Positions 9,118 to 19,409 of a stretch of 64,000 nucleotides of DNA are shown piece after piece. The notes under the pieces were generated by a model. It ran no database searches and was not told the DNA's origin. It saw only the letters and a program-made list of their open reading frames with translations. Made by a program: the position numbers and the translations under genes. Each line of letters opens with the position of its first letter. Position 1 is the stretch's first letter. The DNA is from Frateuria_A sp051900425. Its GTDB lineage: Bacteria > Pseudomonadota > Gammaproteobacteria > Xanthomonadales > Rhodanobacteraceae. The stretch is from the NCBI RefSeq assembly GCF_051900425.1, contig NZ_JBHZGK010000005.1, positions 248,001-312,000 on the forward strand, read 5' to 3'.

Positions 9118-9888
9118 ATGATGTTCCTACAAACTGCACCAGCCCAGGGCAGCACCTCCAATGCCGAAGCCATGAAGCACATGGGCTTCGGGGACCTGAT
9201 CCACAACTTCGACCCGCTTGGCTGGATCGTGTTCATCACGCTTGTGGTGATGTCCTTCGCGTCCTGGTACTTCATCATCGCCAACGCGATCCGCAACGCG
9301 ATGGTCCGTTCGCGCGCCGAGAAGGTGATCTCCAACTTCTGGAACACCGCCTCGACGCAGGAAGCGATCCGTGAGCTGGAAGCCCAGCCCAAGGGCGAAC
9401 CCTTCTCGAAGATCGCGCTGGACGCGGCTTCCGCGGTGGCCCACCACCAGCAGGCCACTGCGGCCGCTGCCGGCGGTGGTCGCCTGGCCGAGTCGCTGAG
9501 CCGCTCGGAGTTCATCGACCGCGCACTGCGCCAGGCCGTCGCCCGCGAAAGCCTGCGCCTGGAAGGCGGCATGACGCTGCTGGCCACCGTCGGTTCGTCC
9601 GCGCCGTTCATCGGACTGCTCGGTACCGTGTGGGGCATCTACCACGCGCTGATCAAGATCTCCGCCTCGGGCAACGCCTCGATGGAGGCGGTCGCCGGTC
9701 CGGTGGGTGAGGCACTGATCATGACCGCGTTCGGTCTGTTCACCGCGATCCCGGCCGTGCTTGCGTACAACTTCTTCAACCGTTCGAACCGCATGACCTA
9801 CGCGCAGTTCGACGAGTTTGCGCACGACCTGCACGACTTCTTCGCCACCGGTTCGCGTGTCGAAGGCGTGGCGCCGACCCAGAAGTGA
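9118..9888 (+). CDS. exbB: Biopolymer transport protein ExbB (MotA/TolQ/ExbB family)
   Basis: ExbB forms the pentameric inner-membrane channel that, with ExbD, powers TonB. The ATG at 9118 yields 256 aa and is preceded by AAAGGTAG; the in-frame upstream part would run into tonB. Helix 1 lies near residues 35-57 (GWIVFITLVVMSFASWYF). The two pore helices lie near 155-180 and 200-225, the first with the typical ATVGSSAPFIGLLGTVWGI stretch. It is 50 bases downstream of tonB and 11 bases before exbD1. Confidence 0.95.
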   Translation: MMFLQTAPAQGSTSNAEAMKHMGFGDLIHNFDPLGWIVFITLVVMSFASWYFIIANAIRNAMVRSRAEKVISNFWNTASTQEAIRELEAQPKGEPFSKIALDAASAVAHHQQATAAAAGGGRLAESLSRSEFIDRALRQAVARESLRLEGGMTLLATVGSSAPFIGLLGTVWGIYHALIKISASGNASMEAVAGPVGEALIMTAFGLFTAIPAVLAYNFFNRSNRMTYAQFDEFAHDLHDFFATGSRVEGVAPTQK

Positions 9889-9899
9889 GGGCTTGACCC

Positions 9900-10313
9900 A
9901 TGGCAATGAGTACCGGAGGCAATTCCGGCGGACCGATGTCGGAGATCAACGTCACGCCGCTGGTCGACGTGATGCTGGTGCTGCTGATCATCTTCATGAT
10001 CACTGCGCCGCTGATGTCGCACCGGATCATCGTGCCGTTGCCGAACGCCAACCCCAAGGCGCCCGATACCGGTTACGTCGAACCCATGGATGTGGCCCTG
10101 AAGCAGGATGGATCGATGTACCTCAATGACGCCGAGGTGACCGAGGCGGAGTTGAAGGCACAGTTTGCGGTCGCGGCGTCCAAGACGCCGCAGCCGGAGA
10201 TCCAGCTTCGCGCGGACAAGGACACGGAGTACAAGTACGTCCGCAAGATCCTTACCGACGCGAAGGCAGCAGGCATGGTCCATGTCGGTTTCATGACGAC
10301 CGGCAAGGAGTAA
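9900..10313 (+). CDS. exbD1: Biopolymer transport protein ExbD, first copy
   Basis: A 137-aa ExbD/TolR-family protein. A cytoplasmic N-terminus with the conserved INVTPLVDVMLVLLIIF leads into the single membrane helix (about 18-40). The helix carries the essential Asp of the proton pathway (LVDVML). The rest is a periplasmic domain. It follows exbB by 11 bases and precedes the second exbD by 4 bases. A second ATG at 9906 is an alternative start. Confidence 0.95.
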   Translation: MAMSTGGNSGGPMSEINVTPLVDVMLVLLIIFMITAPLMSHRIIVPLPNANPKAPDTGYVEPMDVALKQDGSMYLNDAEVTEAELKAQFAVAASKTPQPEIQLRADKDTEYKYVRKILTDAKAAGMVHVGFMTTGKE

Positions 10314-10317
10314 GACG

Positions 10318-10725
10318 ATGGCTTTCAGTTCCGGAAACACCAGCGGCCCGATGGCCGACATCAACGTCACGCCGCTGGTCGACGTGATGCTGGTGCTCTT
10401 GATCATCTTCATGATCACGGCGCCGATGCTCACCCACAAGGTGAAGATCGACCTGCCGCAGCCGAACCCGAACATCGTCCAGCCCGAAAACCCGCTCGAG
10501 CCCATCCGGCTCAAGATCGACCGCGCCGGCGCGCTGTACTGGAACGACACGCCCGTGGACGAGCTGGGCCTGAAGGCGCAGATGGCGGTCATCGCACAAC
10601 AGACCAACCAGCCGGAAATCCAGATCAACGCGGATGACGGCGTGGCTTACGAGTCGGTCGCCCGGGTACTGGCCGACGCGAAGAGTTACGGTCTGACGAA
10701 GATCGGCTTCACCGAGGCGCAATGA
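10318..10725 (+). CDS. exbD2: Biopolymer transport protein ExbD, second copy
   Basis: A 135-aa paralogue of the preceding ExbD, nearly identical across the helix (DINVTPLVDVMLVLLIIFMI) but diverged in the periplasmic domain (LTHKVKIDLPQPNP). In Xanthomonas campestris the second exbD of this cluster was reported to be dispensable for iron uptake but needed for plant-related traits. Whether that applies here is inference. A strong terminator follows. Confidence 0.95.
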   Translation: MAFSSGNTSGPMADINVTPLVDVMLVLLIIFMITAPMLTHKVKIDLPQPNPNIVQPENPLEPIRLKIDRAGALYWNDTPVDELGLKAQMAVIAQQTNQPEIQINADDGVAYESVARVLADAKSYGLTKIGFTEAQ

Positions 10726-10750
10726 TCTCAGGCGGATCAACGCTACCGGC

Positions 10751-10780
10751 AAACCCCCGCGAAAGCGGGGGTTTTGCTTT
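10751..10780 (+). terminator. Intrinsic terminator of the tonB-exbB-exbD-exbD operon
   Basis: AAACCCCCGC (10751-10760) pairs with GCGGGGGTTT (10765-10774) across a GAAA tetraloop, followed by a T-rich tail. It lies 25 bases after the exbD2 stop. Confidence 0.92.
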
Positions 10781-10880
10781 TCTGGGGCTGAAAAACGCCA
10801 AGGGGGAAAGCTCCAGCCACCACCGCACGCTGGCCGGGATGCGGCGGTGGACCGGAGCTCCTGGGGGCGCCCCCGGGGGC

Positions 10881-11624
10881 TCAGCGAAGGATCTGCAGGT
10901 AGCGCCGCACGGTCGGCGCCAGGCCGTCGTACAGCGCCTCGCCGATCAGTGCATGGCCGATCGAGACCTCCGCCAGACCCGGGATGGCCGCCTTGAAGCC
11001 GCCGAGGTTGGCCTGGTTGAGGTCATGACCGGCGTTCACCGCCAGCCCCGCCTGTTGCGCGCGCCGCGCGGTATTGGCGCAGGCGGCCAGCGCATCGCGC
11101 GCATCACCTTCGGCGAATGCCTCGGCATAGGGGCCGGTATAGATTTCGATACGCTCCACGCCGATTGCCACGGCCTGGTCGAAGCCGACCGCGCCGGCAT
11201 CCACGAACAGGCTCACGCGGCAGCCGATCCCGCGCAGCTCGGATACCAGCGGACGCAGGCGCTCGCAGTCCGCGGCGAGGTCGAACCCATGGTCGGACGT
11301 GATCTGACCATCGCTGTCGGGGACCAGCGTCACCTGCGTCGGGCGTACCTCGCGGGCCAGCGCGACCAGCCCGGGATAGGCGCCACGTGCCGGTGCGAAC
11401 GGGTTGCCTTCGATGTTGTACTCGACCTTGCCACGCAGCACCGCGGCCAGCGCGCGCACGTCGTCGGGCCGCACGTGGCGCAGGTCGGGCCGCGGATGCA
11501 CGGTAATGCCGCCGCATCCGGCCTCGATGCAGGTGTGCGCGGCGCGCAGGATGTCCGGTTCGGTGCCGCCGCGCGAATTGCGCAGCACGGCGATCTTGTT
11601 GAGGTTGACGCTGAGCAGGGTCAT
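10881..11624 (-). CDS. pdxJ: Pyridoxine 5'-phosphate synthase
   Basis: PdxJ condenses 1-deoxyxylulose 5-phosphate with 3-amino-2-oxopropyl phosphate to make the vitamin B6 ring. The 247-aa TIM barrel starts MTLLSVNLNKIAVLRNSRGG. It contains ITVHPRPDLRHVRPDDV and the phosphate-binding VNAGHDLN and SIGHALIGEAL segments. The ATG at 11624 is chosen because the family begins there; an in-frame ATG at 11636 is possible. It lies 43 bases downstream of the phosphopantetheinyl transferase gene, so the two may share a transcript. Confidence 0.96.
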   Translation of the reverse strand: MTLLSVNLNKIAVLRNSRGGTEPDILRAAHTCIEAGCGGITVHPRPDLRHVRPDDVRALAAVLRGKVEYNIEGNPFAPARGAYPGLVALAREVRPTQVTLVPDSDGQITSDHGFDLAADCERLRPLVSELRGIGCRVSLFVDAGAVGFDQAVAIGVERIEIYTGPYAEAFAEGDARDALAACANTARRAQQAGLAVNAGHDLNQANLGGFKAAIPGLAEVSIGHALIGEALYDGLAPTVRRYLQILR

Positions 11625-11667
11625 GGACGCCGTCATGCGGGATTGGGGACCGGCAACAGTGCGCCGA

Positions 11668-12309
11668 TCATCCGGCGTCGGCAAGTACCCCGTACCGGAT
11701 GTCCCGCGGCGCGCCCCGCCACGCGATCGCCGCGTGGTGTCCGGGTCCGATGTCGAGCGCATGCAGCTGCCAGGCCGCGGCATCGTCCCCGGCTAGTTGC
11801 AGCAGTTGCGGCGCGCCCGTCGCCAGGCCGATCTGCAACCGGTCAAGCCCGAACGCCAGTCCCCGGCCCAACGCCTTCAGCACGGCCTCCTTGGCGGTCC
11901 ACAGCGCCAGGAACGCCTCTTCGCGCCGCGCCTCCGGCTGGGCGGCCAGCCACGCTGCTTCGTGCGGATGGAAATAGCGACGCGCCAGCTCCAGCGCGCG
12001 CGGGCGCGGGCGACGGCGCTCGACGTCGATCCCGGGCGCCACGCGCCGGCCCAGCGCCACCAGAGCACAGTCGCCGCTGTGCGACCAGTTGACATCCAGC
12101 TCGCCGGCCTGTGCAGGGGCGAGCTGCGGTCGCCCATGCGGTCCGTCGACCAGCTGGATAGCATCGGCCGGCACGCCCAGATACCCAGCGATCAGCGCAA
12201 GCAGGGGGGCACGCCCGCACCTGGGGTCATAGCGCAGGCGCCACACGTGCAGCGTCCCGTCACCGAGCTGGGTTGCCATGGCGGGTACGTCGGTTGACAA
12301 AATCGGCAT
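11668..12309 (-). CDS. 4'-phosphopantetheinyl transferase superfamily protein (Sfp/AcpT-like)
   Basis: The enzyme moves phosphopantetheine from CoA to a serine of a carrier protein. The 213-aa product is Sfp/AcpT-sized, about twice AcpS. It has the two hallmark motifs: GIDVE (93-97, Mg-binding Asp95 and Glu97) and WTAKEAVLKALG (137-148, Glu141 and Lys145). The Trp-Ser-His of NWSHSGDCAL also fits the family. It lies upstream of pdxJ on the same strand. No polyketide or peptide synthase is in the window, so the carrier protein is unknown. Confidence 0.88.
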   Translation of the reverse strand: MPILSTDVPAMATQLGDGTLHVWRLRYDPRCGRAPLLALIAGYLGVPADAIQLVDGPHGRPQLAPAQAGELDVNWSHSGDCALVALGRRVAPGIDVERRRPRPRALELARRYFHPHEAAWLAAQPEARREEAFLALWTAKEAVLKALGRGLAFGLDRLQIGLATGAPQLLQLAGDDAAAWQLHALDIGPGHHAAIAWRGAPRDIRYGVLADAG

Positions 12310-12506
12310 CCGCGGACGGTAGCATCAGACGCCAGCACGACGAAGCTGCCCACGGCCAGCCGGCTCGGCCATGACCACCACGGTCGGAAGGTCGACCGTC
12401 CCGGGAGCGCGCGGAACCGTAAACAGCCCTCCCGGCGTGCGCACTCCGGGTGCGGGTTTGCGCCGTGGCATCACCCGCGCGGCGCGCACGGGTGCGCTCG
12501 TGCAGT

Positions 12507-14447
<1,941 letters not shown>

Positions 14448-14555
14448 GGGAGCGTCTCCTCGGTGGATCGGGTTTGGACGTCCGAGTGTAGCGTCGGCTG
14501 CGCACGCCTGCGTGCGGTCGCGCCGGCTGAGACGCCGCCGCGCTAGATTGGAAGG

Positions 14556-15641
14556 ATGTCCGAGCTCCCCCCGCATGCCATCAAGGGCCGCGGCGCTGCC
14601 TCCAACCCGGAGGGGCGCTTCGAGAGCCTGCGCCACCACGCCGAGGACGATGGCTGGCAGAGCCTGCTGCTGGATGCCGACGCGCCACGCCCGCGCACCG
14701 AGGTGACCGAGGAACGCGCGCGCAGCGTGATCAGCCGCAACGACTCGCCGGACATCGCCTTCGAGCAGGCGATCAACCCCTACCGAGGTTGCGAGCATGG
14801 CTGCATCTACTGCTACGCCCGGCCCTCGCACAGTTACCTCAACCTCTCGCCCGGGCTCGACTTCGAAACCCGGCTGCGCGCCAAGGGCAACCTGGCCGAG
14901 GTGTTGCGCGCGGAACTCGGCAAGCGTGGTTACGTGCCCACGCCGATCAACATCGGCAGCAACACCGATCCCTACCAGCCGGTCGAGAAGCGCTGGCGCC
15001 TGACCCGTGCCGCGCTCGAGTTGCTGGCCGAGTGCCACCATCCGTGCACCATCGTCACCAAGAACGCATTGATCGAGCGCGACCTGGACCTGCTCGCCGG
15101 CATGGCGCGGGAACGTCTGGTGCAGGTGTTCATCTCGGTCAACTCGCTGGACAACCACCTGGCGGCCAGGCTCGAGCCGCGCGCCAGCGCACCGCATCGG
15201 CGCATCCAGGCCATCGAGGCGCTGGCCGGCGCCGACGTGCCGGTCGGCGTGCTGGTCGCGCCGATCATTCCCGCGCTCAACGATCGCGACATGGAAGCGG
15301 TGCTCGAGCGCGCGCACGCCGCCGGCGCACGCTGCGCCGGCTACACCGTGGTGCGCCTGCCGTACGAGCTGAAGGCGCTGTTCCGCGAGTGGCTGGCGCT
15401 GCACGCGCCGCAACGCGCCGCGCATGTGATGAGCCTGATCCAGCAGATGAACGGCGGTCGCGACTACGACAGCGACTTCCGCACGCGCATGCGCGGGCAG
15501 GGCGTGTTCGCGCAGCTGCTCAGACGGCGTTTCGAGGTGGCGTGCCGCAAGCACGGCTTCGGACGTGCGCGCGAGCTGGCGCTGGACACCTCCCGTTTTG
15601 TGCCACCGCGGGAAGCGTCGCCGCAGGGTGTGTTGTTCTAG
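14556..15641 (+). CDS. PA0069-family radical SAM protein (SplB-like)
   Basis: The 361-aa protein carries the 4Fe-4S/SAM cluster motif as CEHGCIYC (Cys79, Cys83, Cys86), preceded by the family-typical NPYRGCEHG. It is related to spore photoproduct lyase-like SplB proteins, but this group is widespread in non-sporulating bacteria and its substrate is not established to my knowledge. Its last codons (GVLF-stop) are part of a 147-bp tandem duplication, so the present C-terminus may have been shaped by that event. It stands alone, divergent from acs. Confidence 0.88.
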   Translation: MSELPPHAIKGRGAASNPEGRFESLRHHAEDDGWQSLLLDADAPRPRTEVTEERARSVISRNDSPDIAFEQAINPYRGCEHGCIYCYARPSHSYLNLSPGLDFETRLRAKGNLAEVLRAELGKRGYVPTPINIGSNTDPYQPVEKRWRLTRAALELLAECHHPCTIVTKNALIERDLDLLAGMARERLVQVFISVNSLDNHLAARLEPRASAPHRRIQAIEALAGADVPVGVLVAPIIPALNDRDMEAVLERAHAAGARCAGYTVVRLPYELKALFREWLALHAPQRAAHVMSLIQQMNGGRDYDSDFRTRMRGQGVFAQLLRRRFEVACRKHGFGRARELALDTSRFVPPREASPQGVLF

Positions 15642-15945
15642 GCGAGGCTTCCCCCATCCGCCTGTCGGCACCTTCCCCCGTGAAACGGGGGAAGGCTCAC
15701 TTGCCACCACGGAGGTGGCTGGCGCAATCCCGCACCACGCTCCTTCCCCGCTCGCGGGGGAAGGAGCCCGAAGGGCGTGTTGTTCCATGCGAGGCTTCCC
15801 CCATCCGCCTGTCGGCGCCCTCCCCGTGAAACGGGGGAAGGCTCACTTGCAGCCTCTATGCAGGTAGGTGGCGCAATCCCGCACCCCGATCCTTCCCCCG
15901 CCTGCGGGGGAAGGTGCCCGAAGGGCGGATGGGGGAAGCCTTGCC
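15625..15945. repeat. 147-bp tandem duplication of hairpin-rich repeat
   Basis: Two direct copies with a period of 147 bp (15625-15771 and 15772-15918) share the core GAGGCTTCCCCCATCCGCCT and a CTTCCCCC...GGGGGAAG hairpin, with slightly different spacers. A partial third set of arms ends near 15945. The first copy begins inside the radical SAM gene and supplies its stop codon. This fills the 312-base gap between that gene and the ubiB-like gene; no ORF is supported here. The palindromes could terminate both convergent genes. Confidence 0.85.
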
Positions 15946-15953
15946 TCGACCTC

Positions 15954-17642
15954 TCAATCCGGCGGCCGGTTAGCCGCCCGCTCCACCTTGCCGTCGCGAC
16001 GCAGCGCGCTGATCACCAGGCTCAACCCCAGCACCGACGCGACTGCGATGAACAGCACCGCCAGGACCGGCAAACCGAACAGCATCGGCCCGCTGTGCAT
16101 GCGCGAGGTCAGTGCGCCGCCGATCACCAGCGCCGCCACGATCACGCCCGTACTGATGCGGTTGGCGATCTTCTGCAGGCTTTCCATCATGTGCGACTCT
16201 TCCAGCCCGTCCACGCGCACGCGCAGGCGGTTCTGCGCCAGCGTGCGCAGGATCGCCGCGACGTGTTGCGGGGTGTGTCGGGCCAGCTCCTGCAGGTCCA
16301 GCCACTCGGTTGCCAGGTTGGCCGGGGAGAGCGTGCCCAGCGCCTGCCGCCGGAGCACCTGCTGCAGGTGCTGCTCCACCACGCGGCGCGTGTCGATGGT
16401 CGGATCGAGCGCGCTGGTGACCGCCTCCAGGTTCAGCAGCGTCTTGCCCAGGATCGAGAGCTCCGCCGGTGGCCGCAGGCCGCAGGAGGCGCCCACGCGG
16501 GCCAGCTCCAGCACCAGCCGGCCTTCGGAAAACTGGCGGCTGGAGTTGTGCAGGCCCACGTAGCTGGCGACCAGCTGCTCGGCCTGACGCCGGTAAAGGT
16601 TGCGGCGGAAATCCTCCAGCGCCATGCCCATGGCTTCGCTGATGTCGGCCACCTGGTCGCCGTTGCCGGAGATCGCGCCCAGCATCAGCTTGAGCAACTG
16701 GTGGCGCGTGCGCGGCACCAGCCGCACCACCATCCCCAGGTCGAACAGCGCCAGCCGGTGGTCTTCCATCAGCAGCACGTTGCCCGGATGCGGGTCGGCA
16801 TGGACCAGGCCATGGATGAACACCTGGTCCAGGTAGGCACGCAGCAGCTCGCGCGCCTGCTCGTGCAGCGGGTGCTCGATGCGCCGCAGGGACGGGATAT
16901 GGGTGACCTTGATGCCGCGCACGCGCTGCATGGTCAGAACGCGGGTGGTGGTGAAGTCGGCCAGTGGCAGCGGCACATAGAGCGCGTCGTAGCCGCGCAG
17001 GTTCTCGGCGAAGCGGCGCAGGTTCTCCGCCTCCAGCTCGAAGTTGATCTCGTTGGCGAGGCTGTGGCGTAGCTCGTTCACCAGCCCGGCGAAGCCGTAG
17101 CGCCGGCCGACGTCGGTCATGCGGTCGGCGGCGCCGGCCAGTTTTTCCAGGATCGCCAGATCCTCGCGCAGCGTCTGCGCGATGTTCGGCCGCTGCACCT
17201 TGAGCACCACCTCGCGCCCGTCATGCAGCGTGGCCGCGTGCACCTGCGCCACCGAGCCGGCGGCCAGCGGCTCGTCATCGAAGCGCGCGAACAGCGTGCC
17301 GATGCGCACGCCCAGTTCGGCCTCGATGGTCTGGCGGATCTCGGCCACCGGCACCGGCACGACATCGTCCTGCATCCGTTCCAGTTCGGCGATGTAGGGC
17401 GCCGGCACCATGTCCGGCCGGGTGGAGAGCGCCTGACCCACCTTGATGAAGGTCGGGCCCAGTGCTTCGAGGTCGTCGACGAACTGCTTGGGCTGGCCTG
17501 GCCGGACCGCCTCCTCCTCGTCGGCCAGCGCCGCCTCCTGGATGTCCAGTTCCAGCCCGCTGAACAGGCCGGCCTTGCGATAGCGCAACAGGAACGCGCC
17601 GATGCGGGCGTAGCGGGACAGACGGGCAGTGGTTTCGTTCAC
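15954..17642 (-). CDS. ubiB: UbiB/ABC1-family atypical kinase
   Basis: The 562-aa protein matches the UbiB (COQ8-like) family, which supports ubiquinone biosynthesis through an ATPase/kinase-like fold. Diagnostic pieces are the KxGQ loop (FIKVGQALSTRPD, 66-78), the Ala-type nucleotide loop AAGSVAQVHAA, and the catalytic HADPHPGNVL and DLGMVVRL segments. Two membrane helices close the C-terminus (about 510-530 and 535-555). The start is a GTG at 17642. Whether it is the true ubiquinone UbiB or a second ABC1 paralogue is unclear, because ubiE/ubiJ are not adjacent. Confidence 0.85.
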   Translation of the reverse strand: MNETTARLSRYARIGAFLLRYRKAGLFSGLELDIQEAALADEEEAVRPGQPKQFVDDLEALGPTFIKVGQALSTRPDMVPAPYIAELERMQDDVVPVPVAEIRQTIEAELGVRIGTLFARFDDEPLAAGSVAQVHAATLHDGREVVLKVQRPNIAQTLREDLAILEKLAGAADRMTDVGRRYGFAGLVNELRHSLANEINFELEAENLRRFAENLRGYDALYVPLPLADFTTTRVLTMQRVRGIKVTHIPSLRRIEHPLHEQARELLRAYLDQVFIHGLVHADPHPGNVLLMEDHRLALFDLGMVVRLVPRTRHQLLKLMLGAISGNGDQVADISEAMGMALEDFRRNLYRRQAEQLVASYVGLHNSSRQFSEGRLVLELARVGASCGLRPPAELSILGKTLLNLEAVTSALDPTIDTRRVVEQHLQQVLRRQALGTLSPANLATEWLDLQELARHTPQHVAAILRTLAQNRLRVRVDGLEESHMMESLQKIANRISTGVIVAALVIGGALTSRMHSGPMLFGLPVLAVLFIAVASVLGLSLVISALRRDGKVERAANRPPD

Positions 17643-17771
17643 GCCTTCGGCTCCATGGTCTCCATGGAGCGTGGAGTGGGGGGCGGCAACGGCGCGTCAA
17701 CGGCCGGACAGGTTTACCGGGGCTCGTTCGCGCAAGCTCGGCACAGGGGCAGAGCGCGGGACACCTGCCCA

Positions 17772-18518
17772 TCAACCGGGTTGGCCAGGAAGGGATGCCG
17801 GCGTTGCATCGGAAGCGCCGGTCCCCACCGGCACGAGCAGCGCGCGCAGGTCGATCAGCACGTGCAGCAGCATCGGCAGCAGCAGGCTGCCGCTGGACAG
17901 GTACAGCCAGGCGAGCAGGGCGCCCAGCAGGGCGGTGGCCAGCATGCCGCCGAGCCCCTGGTAGAAGTGCGCCCACCCGAAGGCCAGCGCGAGCACAACC
18001 ACGGTCGGCAGCATCGCCAGCTGCGGCCACGCCGCGTGCAGGGCGGCGGCGGCGAAGCCGCGCCAGATCCATTCCTCGGTCAGTCCGGCGGTTACCGCCA
18101 GGAAGGCAAACCCCCAGCGTTCGGCGCGGTTGTGCGGCAGCATCCGCAGCACCTTGTCCCCACCGGCCACGCGCGGTGCGGGGCTGCGCTTGCGGCGCGA
18201 CAACACGATGCCGACCGCGGCACCGGCGATCAGTGCACCGGTCATGCCGGCGACGAAGCTCCAGGCCGCGTCCCCGGTGTGTGGCCAGCGCAGCCCCACC
18301 TCGCCCGGCGACCAGCCCTGGGCCAGTACGACCAGCGCTGTGACGAAGGCAAGCGCCCAGGCCATCCACGTCCAGCTCCGGTAGAAGCGCAGGCGAGCGC
18401 CCGGCTGGCCGGCAGCGAGCGCGGCAAGCAGCCGGCGATGCGACCAGCGTCCCAGCAGCGGTTCGCCCAGCAACAGCCAGGCGGCCAGCATCGGGCTGGC
18501 CAGGCTTGCGAAGTCCAT
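17772..18518 (-). CDS. CPBP-family intramembrane protease (CAAX protease-like)
   Basis: A 248-aa polytopic membrane protein with the three motifs of CPBP (Abi) glutamic intramembrane proteases. These are EEWIWR (148-153), GWAHFYQG with His184, and HVLIDL near residue 220. About seven hydrophobic segments are visible. Its ATG overlaps the stop codon of the GntR-type gene (ATGA), so the two are translationally coupled. The substrate is unknown. Confidence 0.87.
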   Translation of the reverse strand: MDFASLASPMLAAWLLLGEPLLGRWSHRRLLAALAAGQPGARLRFYRSWTWMAWALAFVTALVVLAQGWSPGEVGLRWPHTGDAAWSFVAGMTGALIAGAAVGIVLSRRKRSPAPRVAGGDKVLRMLPHNRAERWGFAFLAVTAGLTEEWIWRGFAAAALHAAWPQLAMLPTVVVLALAFGWAHFYQGLGGMLATALLGALLAWLYLSSGSLLLPMLLHVLIDLRALLVPVGTGASDATPASLPGQPG

Positions 18519-18928
18519 CAGCGTTTCCCCAACAGTTTGCCGAGGCCTGTGCGTGCGTCGCGACTACGCCGGCGCAGCACAGGCTCGGTTGGCAGTTCCA
18601 GTTCCTGCGCCTGGCGCGCCAGCGCAAGCATCTGCGGTTCAAGCAGTGCCAGGCGCTGGGCCTGGCTGTGCGCGGTACGTTGTCCCGCAGCCACCGCCAT
18701 GCCCTTGCCGCGCACTCGCTCCAGCAGCCCCTCGTTCTCGGCCAGGCTGTAGGCACGCGAGACGGTCATCGGGTTGACTGCGTGGAACCCGGCCATCCCG
18801 CGCACGGATGGCAGCAGTTCGCCCGTCGCCAACTGGCCGCTGGCAATCAGGCGACGCAGTTGCTCGACGATCTGCCGATAGATCGGCTCGGCCGACGCGG
18901 GCTGAATGATGAACAGCGAGGCAACCAT
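18518..18928 (-). CDS. GntR-family transcriptional regulator (YtrA-like, short)
   Basis: A 136-aa regulator with an N-terminal winged helix. EPIYRQIVEQLRRLIASGQL and the recognition region NPMTVSRAYSLAENEGLLE are typical of GntR proteins. The C-terminal tail is short and helical, as in the YtrA subgroup, with no ligand-binding domain. It is the first gene of a string with the CPBP protease (overlapping ATGA) and probably controls its own operon. YtrA regulators more often accompany ABC transporters, so the protease partner is less usual. Confidence 0.88.
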   Translation of the reverse strand: MVASLFIIQPASAEPIYRQIVEQLRRLIASGQLATGELLPSVRGMAGFHAVNPMTVSRAYSLAENEGLLERVRGKGMAVAAGQRTAHSQAQRLALLEPQMLALARQAQELELPTEPVLRRRSRDARTGLGKLLGKR

Positions 18929-19198
18929 GTGTATCAGTACATCAATACGATGGGCAGGCGTCGAGCATGACCCATGGAGCAGTCGCTCCCCGGCGCGCGA
19001 TCGTGTTGCGCCTGTGGCCCGCCCTCGGCACGAGCGGGCCTTGCAAGCAGCCTGAGCGGGATGAGGGGCGGCTCCCCCGAAAGCTTCACTCCATGCGCGG
19101 GCCGCGTTCGAGAGCCGAAAGGGCAGCCGTGGGCTTCACGCGCCGGTGATCGCCCAGCCGCTCTGCTTTCCCCGGAACCCCTGCCACGGAGGCCACCG

Positions 19199-19375
19199 AT
19201 GTCGTCGTTCTCGCTCTACCTGCTCGGCATCCTGGTACTGATCGCCGGCCTGGCCTACGTCGCCTGGCTGATGCACGCGCCGCTGCAATGGATCGGCGCG
19301 GGCGTGATCGTGGTGTTCGGGCTGGGCATCCTGGGCGCGGTCAAGCACACCCAGCGGCGCGATCCGCCGAAATAG
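19199..19375 (+). CDS. Small two-helix membrane protein
   Basis: A 58-aa protein starting MSSFSLYLLGILVLIAGLAY has two membrane helices (about 5-24 and 30-47) and a basic tail HTQRRDPPK. The start is fixed by a GGAGG ribosome-binding site about 8 bases before the ATG at 19199. A longer in-frame extension upstream is Arg/Pro-rich and not credible. I do not recognise a function. It converges on the S9 peptidase gene. Confidence 0.7.
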   Translation: MSSFSLYLLGILVLIAGLAYVAWLMHAPLQWIGAGVIVVFGLGILGAVKHTQRRDPPK

Positions 19376-19409
19376 CCGGACCGGCATCGCCGGCCCGGCG
19401 GCGGCCGGC

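Noticed and set aside
15625..15945. Possible CRISPR-like array
   Set aside because: Only two 147-bp direct copies with palindromes and nearly identical content; no short regular repeats with unique spacers and no cas genes.
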